64,000 bases of DNA, taken from positions 62,001 to 126,000 of the forward strand of contig JAPFFF010000039.1 in NCBI GenBank assembly GCA_039105265.1, read 5' to 3'. Position numbers and translations under genes: made by a program. The notes beneath the pieces are model-generated. The model had not been told where the DNA came from and did not search any database. It saw nothing but the letters and a program-made list of their open reading frames with translations. The stretch is from Tritrichomonas musculus. Lineage: Eukaryota; Parabasalia; Tritrichomonadida; Tritrichomonadidae. Positions 62,278 through 64,000 of the stretch are shown here, piece after piece. The first letter of the stretch is position 1. Each line of letters opens with the position of its first letter.

Positions 62278-62995
62278 TCGGTCACTTTTTGAATGTATTT
62301 TTTTGAATTAAAATATTAATCTTAAACAACTTTTTAATAAAAAATATTCAAAAAGTGCCCATGGAAATATAAAATTTCGAATCAACTTTTTGAGGTTTCG
62401 CCTCAAAAAGCTGCTTCCGAAATTTTGTTAATTTTTTTTTTCAGAGGTTTGTTAACTCTTTTGAATAGTTTATTTCAATTAACAATATTGTTTGATTATC
62501 TCATGATATTTTAGAAATTATATAATATAATAATAATTATTATTCATTACTAAATTATTTTGGTATTAATATTAATGGTTTATCCAATCGACATTATAAA
62601 TTTTTTTTCCCATTTTAATATAGAATTTGAATAATTAATTATAAATTTAAAAGGAAAAAATATTCTTAGAGAAATTCAAAATATTACTCCTCATATTTTA
62701 AAAGAAGAGAATTTAAATAATGGAAATAATATTAATGATGATAACGACTGTACCATTGCTTGAATAAAAAATACGTAAGTTTAAGTGGATTTATAAAGAA
62801 AAAAGCATAAAAATTATTACTTTTTATTAAAAGTTATCTTATTATTATAATTTTTTTTAAATTTGATTTTTATAACCAGAATCAGATCGATCTTCTTCTT
62901 CATCTAATCCATTTCCAACCTTTTTTTACAGTTGCAATAACAAGATGTGATTATTAATAAAAGATCACCAAAAAAAGAAACAATTGCAAAAGATA
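62278..62995. other. 5' flank of the LRR gene with an imperfect hairpin
   Basis: 62374-62422 forms an imperfect hairpin whose inner stem is CTTTTTGAGG-TTTCG-CCTCAAAAAG. AAAAAGTG(A/C)CC-type words occur on the minus strand at about 62283 and on plus at 62349. The rest is AT-rich with no gene. Confidence 0.55.
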
Positions 62996-63600
62996 TCATA
63001 GGTGTAGCAACTTTTGAACAAAGATAATCATTAAATTTTGGCTGACCCTTTCAATTATAGCATTAAAAATGGATTTTTTATCAATACATCCATAGTAATT
63101 TATAAATCCAAACCAGAATTCAACTATTTCTGTAATATTTATTTTTTTTCTAACCCAATCAGGATATTGCATATAAAATAAAAACGTAGTATCGTTGTTT
63201 GATTGTGAATCAAGTGCCACGCATGACTAGTGGTCATTCTATGATGATGATTTTATGAGCAATAATGACCGAATTGTTTCTTTTTTATGTTTGGAAGTAA
63301 TTTTGTTTGTCAGCATATTGAAAGAGGTTGAATAAATCGCCACTATCTTTGAATAAGTAAGTGATACTGACTTTCAATTATATAATTGAAAACTGATTCA
63401 AATTCTTTGTCTTTGTTTTCAATTTTAATCATAAATCTTTCCCTCATGTATTCAGGTTTGATTTTCTTCGAGTCAGTCTTGAGTAGTTCATCGTTCGAAA
63501 TAAGTTTATCTTTGCGTTCAGAGTTATTATTCATCAGTAAATAATGAGCATTATCACAATACCAAGTTGGTCCAATTTGTTGAATTAGGAGATATCTAAA
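62996..63600 (-). pseudogene. Degenerate gene of unknown family
   Basis: Two open pieces on the minus strand (62996-63220, 74 codons; 63343-63534, 63 codons) plus coding-like sequence between and before them look like one broken gene. Segments such as EIVEFWFGFINYYGCIDKKS and KEFESVFNYIIESQYHLLI have ordinary folded-protein composition. I do not recognise the family and it could be a host gene or a repeat-borne gene. It carries a few breaks and appears dead. Confidence 0.45.
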
Positions 63601-64000
63601 TTATTTCTTTCATTTAATTTTCTTTGGTTCAAAAAATGATATACTTATGCAATATAATATATACTTGGATATATTATAAATTTATTTTAATGATTGATAT
63701 AAATAAATAAAATCAATTTTTTATTTCTTAAAATACAATTTTAACCAATATATCTTAAAATATACTATTCTAAATAATGGTGGCTTTTTCAATTATTTTA
63801 ATTGTTTAGTGTTGTAAAATAATCGAAAAAGAAAATGTTAATATCTTTTTTTATATATAGCAAATTCAATAATATAAATAAAAGTAATTTAAATAGCTAT
63901 ATTATTTATATATATTTAAAAATATAAATATATAAAAATAATTTTTTTTAAGATAATTTAACAAAATATATTTTCACAAAATATAATTTGATTGTTCTTA
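63601..64000. other. AT-rich right edge, no feature
   Basis: I see nothing that can be supported. Confidence 0.6.

Noticed and set aside
1-64000. Retrovirus-like or Polinton/Maverick element
   Set aside because: No capsid, integrase, polymerase B or reverse transcriptase block recognised; the mobile sequence here is cut-and-paste DNA transposons and their non-coding relatives.

Overview
This is eukaryotic, very AT-rich DNA from a trichomonad parabasalid, most like Tritrichomonas (T. foetus is the closest match I can name from memory; no search was run). The evidence is the gene content: BspA-like leucine-rich-repeat (LRR) genes, DUF3447/ankyrin genes, a large multi-membrane class III cyclase with a PAS domain, a three-repeat Myb protein, Sel1-repeat and coiled-coil protein kinases, and an ALK-type glycine-rich protein. 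All real genes are intronless open frames, and some have very short predicted 5' leaders. Two tRNA genes (Asp-GTC, Thr-AGT) lie among them.

Layout. 1-11268 has no protein gene: a 4.9-kb minisatellite of about 213 copies of a 23-bp unit, then an island of short non-coding elements. Three of these (5830-6162, 7756-8914, 9078-10167) have terminal inverted repeats and perfect 8-bp target duplications; one more (6617-7705) is weaker. 11269-15981 is the cyclase. 15982-22460 is a transposon graveyard: a foldback, a piece of the 9078 element, a decayed DDE_1 transposase, a second pogo-like transposase with two frameshifts, 122-bp tandem repeats and a coiled-coil pseudogene. 22461-24704 holds Myb and a PPP phosphatase, followed by another 8-bp-TSD element (25202-26788). 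27661-45875 carries three 'DUF3447-ankyrin then LRR' loci with an arsenite methyltransferase, a small C2-like protein, the two tRNAs and a kinase-Sel1 gene between them. 46973-58830 holds three large multidomain genes (kinase-coil-LRR; BTB-like/FG/ankyrin; BTB-like/coil/glycine-rich). 59650-62277 is a long LRR gene on the minus strand whose 3' end runs into the antisense of an SRP54 relic. The right end holds only decayed coding sequence.

Most interesting points: (a) four 8-bp-TSD non-autonomous elements with four different termini; (b) three loci broken at the same ankyrin/LRR junction without a canonical trichomonad intron; (c) the perfectly in-register minisatellite, whose core variants are exactly the two CpG transitions; (d) eight copies of TACGCCA/TGGCGTA in about 515 bp; (e) an SRP54 relic read in antisense as the tail of an LRR protein; (f) a 21-bp-period array of CCGTTA (reverse TAACGG, a Myb core) in a divergent intergenic region; (g) a kinase gene interrupted by a single in-frame TAA and an ankyrin gene by a single frameshift in a T run.

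The proteins mainly suggest environmental sensing and surface or host interaction (cyclase, kinases, phosphatase, LRR and glycine-rich proteins) plus arsenic detoxification. No operon-like logic is visible, and I see no virus-like element I can name.
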